Origin: Bacillota bacterium
GTDB taxonomy: Bacteria; Bacillota; Desulfitobacteriia; Desulfitobacteriales; JAJXUE01
DNA: 43,347 nt
Reading direction: 5' to 3'
Assembly (NCBI GenBank): GCA_021786555.1
Contig: JAJYNB010000108.1
Span: forward strand, 1 to 43,347
In this document: in pieces, positions 7,276 to 15,989 of the stretch
Layout: every line of letters starts with the position of its first letter
Position numbering within the stretch: the first letter of the stretch is position 1
The notes under the pieces: model-generated
What the model saw: only the letters and a program-made list of their open reading frames with translations
What the model was told of the DNA's origin: nothing
The model's database searches: none
Made by a program: the position numbers and the translations under genes

Positions 7276-8703
7276 ATGAAAACATCCGCTGACTACCGTC
7301 AGCGAATCAAAGCGATGCGGCCTAACGTGTATATGGGCGGCAAGGTGGTAGGCCGGGACCATCCGGATTTTGCACCGGGCATCAACACTTTGGCCTTGAC
7401 CTATGACCTGGTTGACTCACCCGAATACGCTGACCTGTTAACGGCCAAGTCCCATCTCACAGGCGAGAAAATAAACCGCTTTACCCATATACACCAGTCG
7501 GCCGATGATTTGCTGAAAAAACAGGAGCTAACCCGCCATTTGTGTTTGAAGTGCGGCCGCTGCATTCAACGCTGCATGGGAATAGACGCCATGAACGCCC
7601 TGTCGGTGGTGACCAAAGACACCGACGTGGCGAAAGGCACGGAATACCACCGGCGTTTCCTGGAGTATCTTAGATTCTTTCAGGAAAATGATTTGGTAGG
7701 AAACGCTGCCCAGACCGACGTGAAAGGGGACCGCAGTTTACGGCCCCATCAACAAGCTGATCCGGACCTCTACCTCAGGGTGGTACAGAGGAGACAGGAC
7801 GGCATCGTGGTGCGAGGGGCCAAGGCCCATAATTCCATTGCGGCTTACGCCGACGAATTACTGGTTATCCCTACCAGGGCCATGACCAAGGAAGAAGGGG
7901 ACTGGGCTGTAGCCTTTGCGATTCAGGCTGACGTCCCCGGAGTTAAACTGATCAGCCTGCCCCACATCCACCGCAAGCGTAAAGAACTCAAGGCTCCCAT
8001 CGAGGACTACGGCACTATGCATGCCTTTACAGTGTTTGATGACGTCTTTGTTCCCTGGGAGCGGGTGTTTATGGACGGTGAGACCGAATTTGCCGGCCAA
8101 CTTGCATCCCTGTTTGCCACCTTCCACCGCCACAGCTATACTGGGTGCAAGCCCGCCATGTCCGACATCTTTCTGGGCGCTGCCGCTCTGGTGGCCGAGT
8201 ATAACGGAGTAGGCAAAGCCTCCCACGTACGGGACAAACTGGCCGACCTGATTGCGGTTGGAGAGCTGGTATACGGCGCAGGAATAGCCGCCTCAGTCAA
8301 GGGGACACGCTCCGCTTCCGGTACTTATATGCCTGATGTTGTGTTCACCAACGTCGGCCGCTATCACGCCGGGGTCAACATCTATCACGAATTTGAAACC
8401 CTGGCGGATGTGGCCGGGGGCCTGGCGGCTACTCTGCCTCTGGAAGAAGATTTTAACAACCCCGAGACCAGGGAACTGCTGGAAAAATACATCATGCGCA
8501 AGGCCGACGTCCCGGCAGAATACCAGCACCGCTTGTACCGTCTGATAGAAAATCTCATAGCCTCCTCCACCGGCGCTGCCACTGGGATCAGCGGTATCCA
8601 CGGCGGAGGTTCCCCTGTGATGGAGAAGATTGCCATCATGGGCAAATATGACCTCGAAGCACGCAAACGGGTCATCAAATACCTGGCCGGCATACCGGAG
8701 TAG
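7276..8703 (+). CDS. 4-hydroxybutyryl-CoA dehydratase-like FAD/[4Fe-4S] protein
   Basis: 475 residues, homologous along its length to 4-hydroxybutyryl-CoA dehydratase/vinylacetyl-CoA isomerase (AbfD, about 490 residues), a flavin and [4Fe-4S] enzyme that removes an unactivated beta-proton by radical chemistry. Cluster ligands align: C96 and C100 (AbfD C99, C103), H284 and C291 (H292, C299). Y288 and K292 of HRHSYTGCK are also kept, as is an acidic residue before FAG. Two departures stand out: extra cysteines C90 and C93 create a CxxCxxCxxxC pattern around the cluster ligands, and the glutamate before MHGAGSP in AbfD (E455 by memory) is S439 here. The substrate is therefore probably not 4-hydroxybutyryl-CoA; a ring or branched hydroxyacyl-CoA from this operon is more plausible (inference). 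ATG 7276 follows AGAGGGGG. Confidence 0.82.
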   Translation: MKTSADYRQRIKAMRPNVYMGGKVVGRDHPDFAPGINTLALTYDLVDSPEYADLLTAKSHLTGEKINRFTHIHQSADDLLKKQELTRHLCLKCGRCIQRCMGIDAMNALSVVTKDTDVAKGTEYHRRFLEYLRFFQENDLVGNAAQTDVKGDRSLRPHQQADPDLYLRVVQRRQDGIVVRGAKAHNSIAAYADELLVIPTRAMTKEEGDWAVAFAIQADVPGVKLISLPHIHRKRKELKAPIEDYGTMHAFTVFDDVFVPWERVFMDGETEFAGQLASLFATFHRHSYTGCKPAMSDIFLGAAALVAEYNGVGKASHVRDKLADLIAVGELVYGAGIAASVKGTRSASGTYMPDVVFTNVGRYHAGVNIYHEFETLADVAGGLAATLPLEEDFNNPETRELLEKYIMRKADVPAEYQHRLYRLIENLIASSTGAATGISGIHGGGSPVMEKIAIMGKYDLEARKRVIKYLAGIPE

Positions 8704-8798
8704 TAACAGAGAGTAAGACAGCTGGTAAGAGGCAGCAAGTCCGTCCAGGAATAGTATTCAGAAAATTCATATTAGTCAATCTAAAGGAGGGGTCATCC

Positions 8799-10160
8799 TT
8801 GGTTAACGACAATTTTTTAGGCCGGTTTGAGTTCGGTGAATACTGGAATCCCATGAATGAAACCATGCCGCGTGAGCAGTTGGAAAAGCTGCAGCTGGCC
8901 AAGCTGCAAAGAATCGTAAGTTATGCCTACGAAAAGAGTGCTTTTCACCGCCGAAAGTTTGAAGCAGCGGGATTTCATCCCGATCAACTTCACAGCCTGG
9001 CAGATTTGGACCGCATTCCCTTTACCACCAAAGATGAGTGGCTGGAGGAGCAAAAGCGTTATCCCATGTTCGGGGAAATGCTGACCGCACCACAGGAACT
9101 GGCAACGAGGTATCATGCCACTTCAGGGACATCGGGCAGGACGCCGCTCAGGGTGCTGGACGGGCGTAAGGATTGGCAGTGGGCGGCGGAGATGTGGGCC
9201 TACAGCCTTTATGCCTTTGGCATCCGCTCCCATGACATAGTCTATTACGCCTTCGGGTACGGTTCCTTCATCGGGTTCTGGGGGTCGCACTATGGGTCTG
9301 AAAAGATTGGCGCTCTGACCATAGCCAGCGGGGGGATGTCCACTGAGGCAAGGGTGAAACAGCTGATAGAACTGGGTGCAACCACTCTGTGTGCCACGCC
9401 CACCTATGTCCTGAGAATGGCCCAGGTGGCAAGAGACATGGGTATCGATGTTGCCAGGGAATCCAAGATTAACAAGGTTGTGGTAACCGGGGAACCTGGC
9501 GGCAACGTCCCGGCGACCAGAAAAATGATTGCCGAGAGTTGGGGCGCCGAGGTGTCGGACATTGTGGGAATGACCGAGTCTGGATCCTGCTTCGCTTTTG
9601 AATGCAGGCATCATCCGGGCGGGACGCACATCATGGAGGACCATGTACTGGAGGAAACCTTGGATCCGAAGACCGGTGAACGCCTGGGTTACGGTGAGCG
9701 CGGTGAAAGGATTTTCACTTCCTTTGGCAGGGGCTTCATACCGCTGATTCGTTTCCGCACGGGGGACTTGGTGGTTCGAGTTCCGGGCAGCACCTGCACC
9801 TGCGGCAGGACATGGGATATCTACCAGGGCGGCATTCTGGGCCGGGTGGATGATATGAAGTTAATCCGCGGCACCAATGTGTACCCCTCATCCATTGAGG
9901 CAGTTGTGAGAAAATTCGAAGAAGTGGACGAGTTCCAGATTGTGATAACCCGGGAGAACGGCATAATGGATGAAATTACGGTAGAAATTGAGCTTTCACG
10001 CGAAGCGGAAGAACGGTTCACTGTTGTGTCTGTGCAACTGGCCAAAGACCTGGCCGACGCCCACGAGAACCTGCGCTTCAACATCACACAGGCCGATTGC
10101 GGCTCGCTTCCCCGTTATGAATTAAAGGCACGCAGAATGAAAGACTTGAGGGGGATATAA
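8799..10160 (+). CDS. Phenylacetate-CoA ligase-like (PaaK family) acid:CoA ligase
   Basis: 453-residue AMP-forming ligase of the PaaK branch, which activates aryl acids to CoA thioesters with ATP. The N-terminal LQRIVSYAYEKSAFHRRKF, the nucleotide loop ATSGTSGRTPL, VVTGEPGG, the adenylation motif GMTESGS, and RTGDLVV followed by CTCGRTW are all present. The C-terminal PaaK domain begins near DDMKLIRGTNVYPSSIE. The CRHHPGGTHI and CTCG cysteines and histidines are usual for this branch. The start is TTG 8799, fixed by AAAGGAGG (8783-8790) 8 bases upstream. A 95-base gap to the previous gene holds no terminator. It probably supplies the CoA ester for the surrounding enzymes; the exact acid is unknown. 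Confidence 0.9.
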   Translation: MVNDNFLGRFEFGEYWNPMNETMPREQLEKLQLAKLQRIVSYAYEKSAFHRRKFEAAGFHPDQLHSLADLDRIPFTTKDEWLEEQKRYPMFGEMLTAPQELATRYHATSGTSGRTPLRVLDGRKDWQWAAEMWAYSLYAFGIRSHDIVYYAFGYGSFIGFWGSHYGSEKIGALTIASGGMSTEARVKQLIELGATTLCATPTYVLRMAQVARDMGIDVARESKINKVVVTGEPGGNVPATRKMIAESWGAEVSDIVGMTESGSCFAFECRHHPGGTHIMEDHVLEETLDPKTGERLGYGERGERIFTSFGRGFIPLIRFRTGDLVVRVPGSTCTCGRTWDIYQGGILGRVDDMKLIRGTNVYPSSIEAVVRKFEEVDEFQIVITRENGIMDEITVEIELSREAEERFTVVSVQLAKDLADAHENLRFNITQADCGSLPRYELKARRMKDLRGI

Positions 10161-10162
10161 GA

Positions 10163-10417
10163 GTGAACCTTACGTCAGCAAGTAAAAGCAGCGAAGACCT
10201 GAACTCAGCGGAGAACAAACTGAACCTGTTGGGACAACTGCTTAGCGAGGATGAACAAACTCTGTGGCTCATCTACCGGGAACTCAAAAATCTGGCGGGC
10301 AATGCCAAGCTGCCTCCCTGCGCTCTGAGCAACATTCGGGCCGCCCTGGCGTCTATCTGGCAGGTAACAAATGACTTAGACATTGAATTTGAACAATTGT
10401 ACGAGGTTGGAGTCTGA
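10163..10417 (+). CDS. Small helical protein of unknown function
   Basis: 84 residues starting with GTG 10163, two bases after the ligase stop, so it is almost certainly co-translated. I do not recognise a family. The sequence is predicted by eye to be mainly helical, acidic, without membrane segments; it contains one cysteine and a central SEDEQTLWLIYRELKNL stretch. The tight position between a CoA ligase and an enoyl-CoA hydratase suggests an accessory or subunit role in the same pathway (inference). Confidence 0.6.
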   Translation: MNLTSASKSSEDLNSAENKLNLLGQLLSEDEQTLWLIYRELKNLAGNAKLPPCALSNIRAALASIWQVTNDLDIEFEQLYEVGV

Positions 10418-10429
10418 GGGGGTTAAACC

Positions 10430-11215
10430 ATGGTTAGGAGCAGTGAATTTGTTACATGCGAAATAACTGATGGGGCTGCCGTGGTTAGAATCGACCGTCC
10501 TCCCGTCAACGCATTGAGTTTACAGGTTTTGCAAGAGTTAAGAGGAATTTTCACAGACCTCGCTGCCCTACCCCAGGTGCTGGTGGTAATTATCACCGGG
10601 GCAGGGGAAAAGATATTTGTGGCCGGGGCGGACATCGACGGCCTAAAAGAACTCACGCCCGAGACCGGCAAAACAGTAAACGGTATGTATCAGCTTACCT
10701 TTAACCAGATTGCAGATTTCCACCGGCCTGTTATTTGTGCTGTTAACGGCCTGGCTTTGGGCGGGGGCGCTGAGCTGGCCCTGGCTTGTGACATCCGCAT
10801 CGCAGCTGAACACTCAAGTTTTAGCTGGCCTGAGGTCAATCTGGGCCTGATCCCGGCCGGCGGCGGCACCCAAAGGCTGGGGCGCCAGATTTCCATGGCC
10901 AAGGCCAAAGAGCTGATTTTTACCGGCCGTCGACTGACAGCAGTGGAAGCGGAAAGTATCGGACTGATCAACCAGGTAGTTCCTCAGGGTGAGGCCCTCT
11001 CCGCTGCCAAAGAGATGGCACGACTAATCGCAGCCAAAGGCCCGGTGGCTGTAGCCCAGGCTAAGAAAGCCATGAACCAGGGCCTTGAACTGCCCCTGCA
11101 AGAAGGGTTTGCGTTGGAACTCGAACTCAGCGCCGCCTGCTTCGGTACCCAAGATGCCAAGGAAGGAATCAGCGCTTTCTTTGGAAAGAGAACTCCCGAG
11201 TTTAAAGGAGTGTGA
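10430..11215 (+). CDS. Enoyl-CoA hydratase
   Basis: 261-residue crotonase that would hydrate a 2-enoyl-CoA. It has IDRPPVNALS, the oxyanion-hole segment FVAGADI, and NGLALGGGAELALACD, then SWPEVNLGLIPAGGGTQRL. Both catalytic glutamates of the classical hydratase (in GGGAEL and WPE) are present, so unlike the BadI-like neighbour this copy looks catalytically standard. The C-terminal FFGKRTPEFKG is typical. ATG 10430 follows GAGGGGG. It probably acts in the beta-oxidation-like steps of the operon. Confidence 0.9.
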   Translation: MVRSSEFVTCEITDGAAVVRIDRPPVNALSLQVLQELRGIFTDLAALPQVLVVIITGAGEKIFVAGADIDGLKELTPETGKTVNGMYQLTFNQIADFHRPVICAVNGLALGGGAELALACDIRIAAEHSSFSWPEVNLGLIPAGGGTQRLGRQISMAKAKELIFTGRRLTAVEAESIGLINQVVPQGEALSAAKEMARLIAAKGPVAVAQAKKAMNQGLELPLQEGFALELELSAACFGTQDAKEGISAFFGKRTPEFKGV

Positions 11216-11386
11216 CCGATAAATTACTAAAAATGCTACCTCAGCAAGGCTTGCTTTAGGGAGGAAACATTCATCCGACTGCCCCAGCCGACCCCCAAAG
11301 AGCTTAAAACGCTTGAGGCGACTTCTTTCGCTGGGACGCCAAAACCGTCCCCGCTGTCTTAGTGGAGTTAAAAGGAGAGAAGCAGT

Positions 11387-11587
11387 ATGGCGGAAAAGTA
11401 TCAAAACCTTGTCTTAGAAAAGAACGCAGGAATTCTGCTTGTCACTATCAACCGTCCGGAAGTGAGAAATGCCCTTGATTGGCGGACCTGGGAGGAAATC
11501 GGGGAACTGGCCCGGGACATCAACCGGGACGACTCGCTCAAGGTAGTAATTATCACCAAGTTTTCAGGGCAAATAGCGTTGAGATGA
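11387..11587 (+). pseudogene. Enoyl-CoA hydratase remnant (N-terminal 66 residues)
   Basis: It begins like a normal crotonase (LEKNAGILLVTINRPEVRNALDWRTWEE...DDSLKVVIITKFSG), with a good AAAAGGAGAG ribosome site. It stops after 66 residues, before the oxyanion hole and both catalytic residues. It can have no hydratase activity. The 3' end overlaps the ATG of the next remnant (ATGA at 11584-11587), so a deletion has probably joined two genes here. Confidence 0.8.
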
Positions 11588-12615
11588 CCGGAGTGATGAA
11601 GTTGGGAAGTGCGGCGAGAACAACGGACAAGACACCTGCCCTGGGGACAGCGGGCCAGTATCTGGACCGTGCAGCCCAGGAGGCGGGAGACCTGCCGGCG
11701 TTAACCTTTGCAGACCAAACCCTAAGTTACCGCGAATTGGCCGCAAAAGTAGATGCCCTGGCTGTATCCCTGATTGAACTTGGTATAAAACACGGTGACA
11801 GAGCAGTAATCTTGATGCCAAACTGGCACCAATTTATCGTCGCCAGTCAGGCTGTGCTGAAGATAGGAGCTATCAAGATTCCGCTGCCAATCGATGTTAC
11901 CCCCTCAGAAATCGCCGGCGCTCTAAAACAGAGCGGAGCGAAGGCGATCATTATGATTTCGGAATGGAACGGCCTCTCCCTTGCCAGGGAACTCGATAAC
12001 ATGCGCAGCAAGCTGCCGAATCTCAAGTTTGTGATGGTAGTAGGGCAGACTTTTGCCGACATGATTCCTCTGCGCCAGCTTGTCCGACATACTTTGCCGG
12101 GCCAGGAGGTGTTCGAGAGGTACTTCCGGGACAACCCGGTAAAGCCGGATGACTTGGCCTGCATCACTTATTCCCGCGGTACTGAGAGTATCAGAAGTGT
12201 GTTATACACCCATAAAAGCATCTATGGCTTTGCGTCTGCCTGTAATAACCTGGGCAAGGTTGGCGAAGAGGACATATGGCTTGATATTCTGCCATTAGCT
12301 TCAAGCTTGGGACTGCAATATGTGGAGCCATGCCCGGTAATGAGCAACTCATCTGCTGTATTATTGGAAAGTTTTGAGCCGGCGCAGGCTTTAAGCTTGA
12401 TCGAAAAGCACCAGGTTACAGCTCTGGTCGCTGTGCCTTCAGTAATCAGTGATTTATTGGAGAGTAACCAGCTGAAAGAATTTGATCTGTCCTCCCTGCG
12501 CAAGGTTTTTTTGGCTGGCTCTGTGCACGCCAAGGAGTTGACACGTAGAATCAGGGAAAACATCGGAGGAGATGTCATCACCCTTGATGCCCCTGGGAAG
12601 ATGCAAAAATTTTAA
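11584..12615 (+). pseudogene. Truncated acyl-CoA synthetase with broken ATP motif
   Basis: About 343 residues of an AMP-forming acyl-CoA synthetase N-terminal domain (LTFADQTLSYRELAAKVD..., GDRAVILMPNWHQF). The P-loop-like motif, usually YTSGTTGxPKG, reads TYSRGTESIRSVLYTHKS: the glycine/threonine and lysine residues are lost. The protein ends at the middle of the fold (GGDVITLDAPGKMQKF), without the YGxTE, GD or C-terminal lysine motifs. It looks inactive as a ligase. Since the frame remains open for over 1 kb, a residual binding role cannot be excluded, but decay is the simpler reading. Confidence 0.75.
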
Positions 12616-12637
12616 GCAGACAACAGGAGGGAACCTT

Positions 12638-15505
12638 ATGGAATCAGTCAAGATCAGCTTTAATGTAAACAACGAGCCTGTGGAACTGAGCTGCCCTCCA
12701 GAGCGTACCCTGTTAGATATCTTGCGGCGGCAATTAGGGTTGACTGGCGCCAAGGAAGGCTGCTCCGCCAATCTTTGCGGAGCTTGCACAGTTATCGTGG
12801 ACGGCAAAGCGATTAACGCTTGTCATGTCAAGGCTGCCGACCTCGGCGGCAAGAATGTGGAAACCATTGAAGGTCTGGCCAAGGGCGGGGAGCTCCATCC
12901 CTTGCAGCAGGCTTTTATGGACCGGCACGCTCTTCAATGCGGCTATTGCACCCCAGGCATGATTATGGCGGCCAAAGCACTGCTTAATCATAACCCTGAG
13001 CCCAGCCGGGCAGAAATTGTCAACGCCCTGCGCCGCAATCTCTGCCGCTGCACGGGTTACCTGCAGATAGTTGAAGCGGTGGAAGCGGCGGCTGGAATTG
13101 ACGGCTCGGTCCGCGAACCTCTCGTCACCGTACAGTTAGACTCGGAAGAAGAGTCGAAGGGTGAATGCCAGACCTTAAATTTGGTGGGCCGCTCGATTGC
13201 TCAGGTTACTGCTTTGGATAAGGTGACCGGGAAGGCAAAATTCATGGCCGACCTGGACGATATGCCTGGCATGTTATGGCTGCACACGGTGCGGGCTGCC
13301 TACCCCCATGCCGATATTGTCAAGATTGACACCAGAAAGGCTGAAGCCTATCCCGGCGTCATAAAAGTACTGACCCATGCCGATGTGCCGGGTAACAACC
13401 TATACGGCAAGATTGTAACTGACCAGCCGGTCCTGGCCAAGGGCAGGATCCGCTGTCTGGCTGACGCTGTGGCGCTGGTGGTGGCGGAAGATTTAGAGAC
13501 TGCCCGTAAAGCCGCAGAGTTGGTGCAAGTAGATTACAACGTCTTGCCTGGGGTCTTTTCCACCGAGCAGGCCCTGGAAAGCGATGCGCCGGTAATTCCC
13601 GAAACCCGTCTTACCTCCCACCGGGGTAAATATAGTTCCTCAAAGCTTAGTGCCGAGGACGGGCCCTTGGCTCCCCATGACAATATCCTTTACCACATGC
13701 CCATCCGCAAGGGAAATGTAACCGACGGCTTCAACGATGCCGACTACGTAATCGAACGTACCTATAAGACTCAGCATGTGGACCACGGGGTGTTGGAATG
13801 CGAAGGCGCTCTGGCTTACTACGCGGAAGACGGCGTACTCACGGTAGTTTCACGCGGCCAGCACGTTTATTTTGACCGTTTAAATATTGTCCGCGCCTTG
13901 GGCCTGCCCAAGGAAGATATCCGGGTGATCCAGCCGGCGGTAGGCGGAGCCTTTGGCCAAGGTGAGGACATCTATGCCCAGATCCATGTCACTCTGGCAG
14001 CGATGGTGACCAAACGGCCGGTCAAGGCTATCTATTCGCGGGAAGAAAACATGCTGGCGACACAAAAACGCCACCCCATGACCATAACCATCAAGAGCGG
14101 GTTCACCAAGGCAGGCAAGATTACAGCTTTGCAAGCCAGCCTGGTAAGTGACACCGGGGCCTACGTTTCCTGGGGTGAGAATATTGCCAGGAAGGCTGCA
14201 ACCCATTTGAGCGGCCCCTACGAGATCCCCAATATCAAGATTGACTCTTACGCCGTCTTTACCAATAACCTGTTTTGCGGCGCCTTTCGTGGTTACGGAG
14301 TGCCCCAGGCAGCCTTCGCCATAGAGTCACACATAGACGAGATCGCCAAAACTGCCGGTATGGATCCGTTGGAAGTGCGGCTGAAGAATGCGCTGCGGGC
14401 AGGCTCTTTAACCTCTACGCAGCAGCAACTGCCGCGGGCTTTCGCCGCGCCTACCATGGAGGCAGCAGCTGAGCAGTTCGGCTGGCGGGATTACCAAGCT
14501 TCCAACCAGGGGACTAAACGCCGCGGACGCGGGATGGCCAGCATCTGGTACGGAACCGGCTTCGGGTACGGCATTCCTGATGAGGGAGACGGGATCGTGG
14601 AACTGCAGCCCGATGGGAGCGCCACCTGCTGGATTAGTTCCCTGGACTATGGTCAGGGCAGTGATACGGTCATGACCCAAATCATCGGTGAAACCTTGGG
14701 TATCACTCAGGACCGGGTCAGCATGGTTACGGGGGATACAAAGAACACTCCCAACTGCGGCTCTACCGTGGCTACCCGGGTAACCTTTACAGTGGGTAAC
14801 GCAGTGAAAAAGGCCGCCATGCGCATTCGCCAGGATGTGGTTGCTCTGGCCGCGGAAAAACTCTCAAGCTCACCGGACGATATCGTGCTGAAGGATAATA
14901 TTGCCAGCGCCGGCAGCAGCCCGGCGGCAGGGATAAGCATTGCGGAGCTGGCCCGCGAATTGTCGGATAAAGGGTGGCCGCTCAGGCGCGAGGGAATTTA
15001 TAAGACACAGCAATTCACCTCCCGCCTGGACGGAGTTACAGGCAAGGGGAATTCCTATTGGCCCTATTCTTACGGGACCCAAATGGCGGAGGTCGAGGTT
15101 GACCTTGAAAGCGGACAGGTAACAGTGCTGCGGATGGTGGCCTCCCAATATACCGGACGGGCCGTAAACCCGCAAGCTGTGCGGGGGCAGGTGTTGGGTG
15201 GGATGTCTATGGCCCTGGGCTTCGGTCTGCTGGAAGACATGAAACTAAGTGAAGGGCGGCCGGGCGTGAAAAACTTCGACAGATACCGCATGGTCCGCTC
15301 GAACAATATGCCTGATGTGGTTGTGGTAAACGTGGAGAGTCCGGAACCCCACGGACCTTATGGAGCTGTGGGTGTGGGTGAAACCACAACCGTAGCGGGC
15401 GCCCCGGCGGTGGTTAACGCCATAGCCGATGCTTTGGGCGTCAGGGTGTATGAATTGCCGGCCACTCCCCAGCGCGTAATCTCCGGGCTTGGTAAGAAGC
15501 TGTAG
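12638..15505 (+). CDS. Fused 2Fe-2S / molybdopterin oxidoreductase (aldehyde oxidoreductase-like)
   Basis: About 955 residues joining a small 2x[2Fe-2S] subunit to a molybdopterin large subunit, with no FAD domain; this order matches Desulfovibrio-type aldehyde oxidoreductase (Mop, about 907 residues). Residues 1-155 carry both cluster motifs (CSANLCGACT, CGYCTPG, LCRCTGY). The Mo domain follows, with VGRSIAQVTALDKVTGKAKF, the VGGAFGQGED loop, GAFRGYGVPQ and GPYGAVGVGE, in which E915 is the likely catalytic base. It could hydroxylate a ring carbon or oxidise an aldehyde. No FAD subunit is adjacent, so it must use another electron acceptor, or borrow one. ATG 12638 has ACAGGAGGG at ideal spacing; in-frame codons upstream overlap the remnant before it. 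Last gene before the 15671 terminator. Confidence 0.88.
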   Translation: MESVKISFNVNNEPVELSCPPERTLLDILRRQLGLTGAKEGCSANLCGACTVIVDGKAINACHVKAADLGGKNVETIEGLAKGGELHPLQQAFMDRHALQCGYCTPGMIMAAKALLNHNPEPSRAEIVNALRRNLCRCTGYLQIVEAVEAAAGIDGSVREPLVTVQLDSEEESKGECQTLNLVGRSIAQVTALDKVTGKAKFMADLDDMPGMLWLHTVRAAYPHADIVKIDTRKAEAYPGVIKVLTHADVPGNNLYGKIVTDQPVLAKGRIRCLADAVALVVAEDLETARKAAELVQVDYNVLPGVFSTEQALESDAPVIPETRLTSHRGKYSSSKLSAEDGPLAPHDNILYHMPIRKGNVTDGFNDADYVIERTYKTQHVDHGVLECEGALAYYAEDGVLTVVSRGQHVYFDRLNIVRALGLPKEDIRVIQPAVGGAFGQGEDIYAQIHVTLAAMVTKRPVKAIYSREENMLATQKRHPMTITIKSGFTKAGKITALQASLVSDTGAYVSWGENIARKAATHLSGPYEIPNIKIDSYAVFTNNLFCGAFRGYGVPQAAFAIESHIDEIAKTAGMDPLEVRLKNALRAGSLTSTQQQLPRAFAAPTMEAAAEQFGWRDYQASNQGTKRRGRGMASIWYGTGFGYGIPDEGDGIVELQPDGSATCWISSLDYGQGSDTVMTQIIGETLGITQDRVSMVTGDTKNTPNCGSTVATRVTFTVGNAVKKAAMRIRQDVVALAAEKLSSSPDDIVLKDNIASAGSSPAAGISIAELARELSDKGWPLRREGIYKTQQFTSRLDGVTGKGNSYWPYSYGTQMAEVEVDLESGQVTVLRMVASQYTGRAVNPQAVRGQVLGGMSMALGFGLLEDMKLSEGRPGVKNFDRYRMVRSNNMPDVVVVNVESPEPHGPYGAVGVGETTTVAGAPAVVNAIADALGVRVYELPATPQRVISGLGKKL

Positions 15506-15525
15506 AGCTTCCGCTGGTTCAAACA

Positions 15526-15642
15526 TTGGGGCACCCTTGACCCCAAAAGTTATGGGGGAAAGAGCCGATGCATTGCCAACCATGCCACTTCAGGGGGGGT
15601 AACAAATCTTGTTCCCAGGGAGGTCGCGCTTCCGGATAGCGC
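15526..15642 (+). other. Structured 3' untranslated region
   Basis: Non-coding stretch after the fused oxidoreductase. I see a hairpin TTGGGG/CCCCAA (15526-15546), a palindrome AACAAATCTTGTT (15601-15613) and a hairpin GCGCT/AGCGC (15626-15642), then the terminator at 15671. It may be 3' mRNA structure; no known RNA family is recognised. Confidence 0.35.
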
Positions 15643-15670
15643 TTAACTTCCTTGATTTCTCTTTCGCTTG

Positions 15671-15697
15671 GGAGAGGCTTTGGCCTCTCCTTTTTTT
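15671..15697 (+). terminator. Rho-independent terminator of the P2 operon
   Basis: GGAGAGGC (15671-15678) pairs with GCCTCTCC (15683-15690) over a 4-nt loop, followed by seven T residues. A clear intrinsic terminator. The remaining 290 bases up to the next gene hold no gene I can support; they include an AT-rich stretch (15755-15840) where a promoter probably lies, but I cannot place it confidently. Confidence 0.9.
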
Positions 15698-15989
15698 GAC
15701 AAATCTAAAGTTAGTTAGGACGGTATTACCTGCAGCAGTTAACGGTGAAATCCGAACAAGGTAGCTAATTTGTTAAATTAGGTTTGCAAAATTCAAAATA
15801 TTATGAATTTAGGAGGAAATTTATTCAAGGCAGGAGAATAAAAGGAAATTAGTAGGCTGTAAAATTGCCTGCAGAAGTCTGGTTCAGCAGGTCGCAGACC
15901 AGGCCGCGGAGGGGGGTGAGGATGGGTTAACACAGCGTCGGGCAATTGACAATTCAAGCTGGTGTGTTGAAGAAGAGGAGGTTGGGTAA

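Noticed and set aside
11584..12615. Functional acyl-CoA ligase
   Set aside because: The ATP loop is destroyed and all C-terminal motifs are missing.
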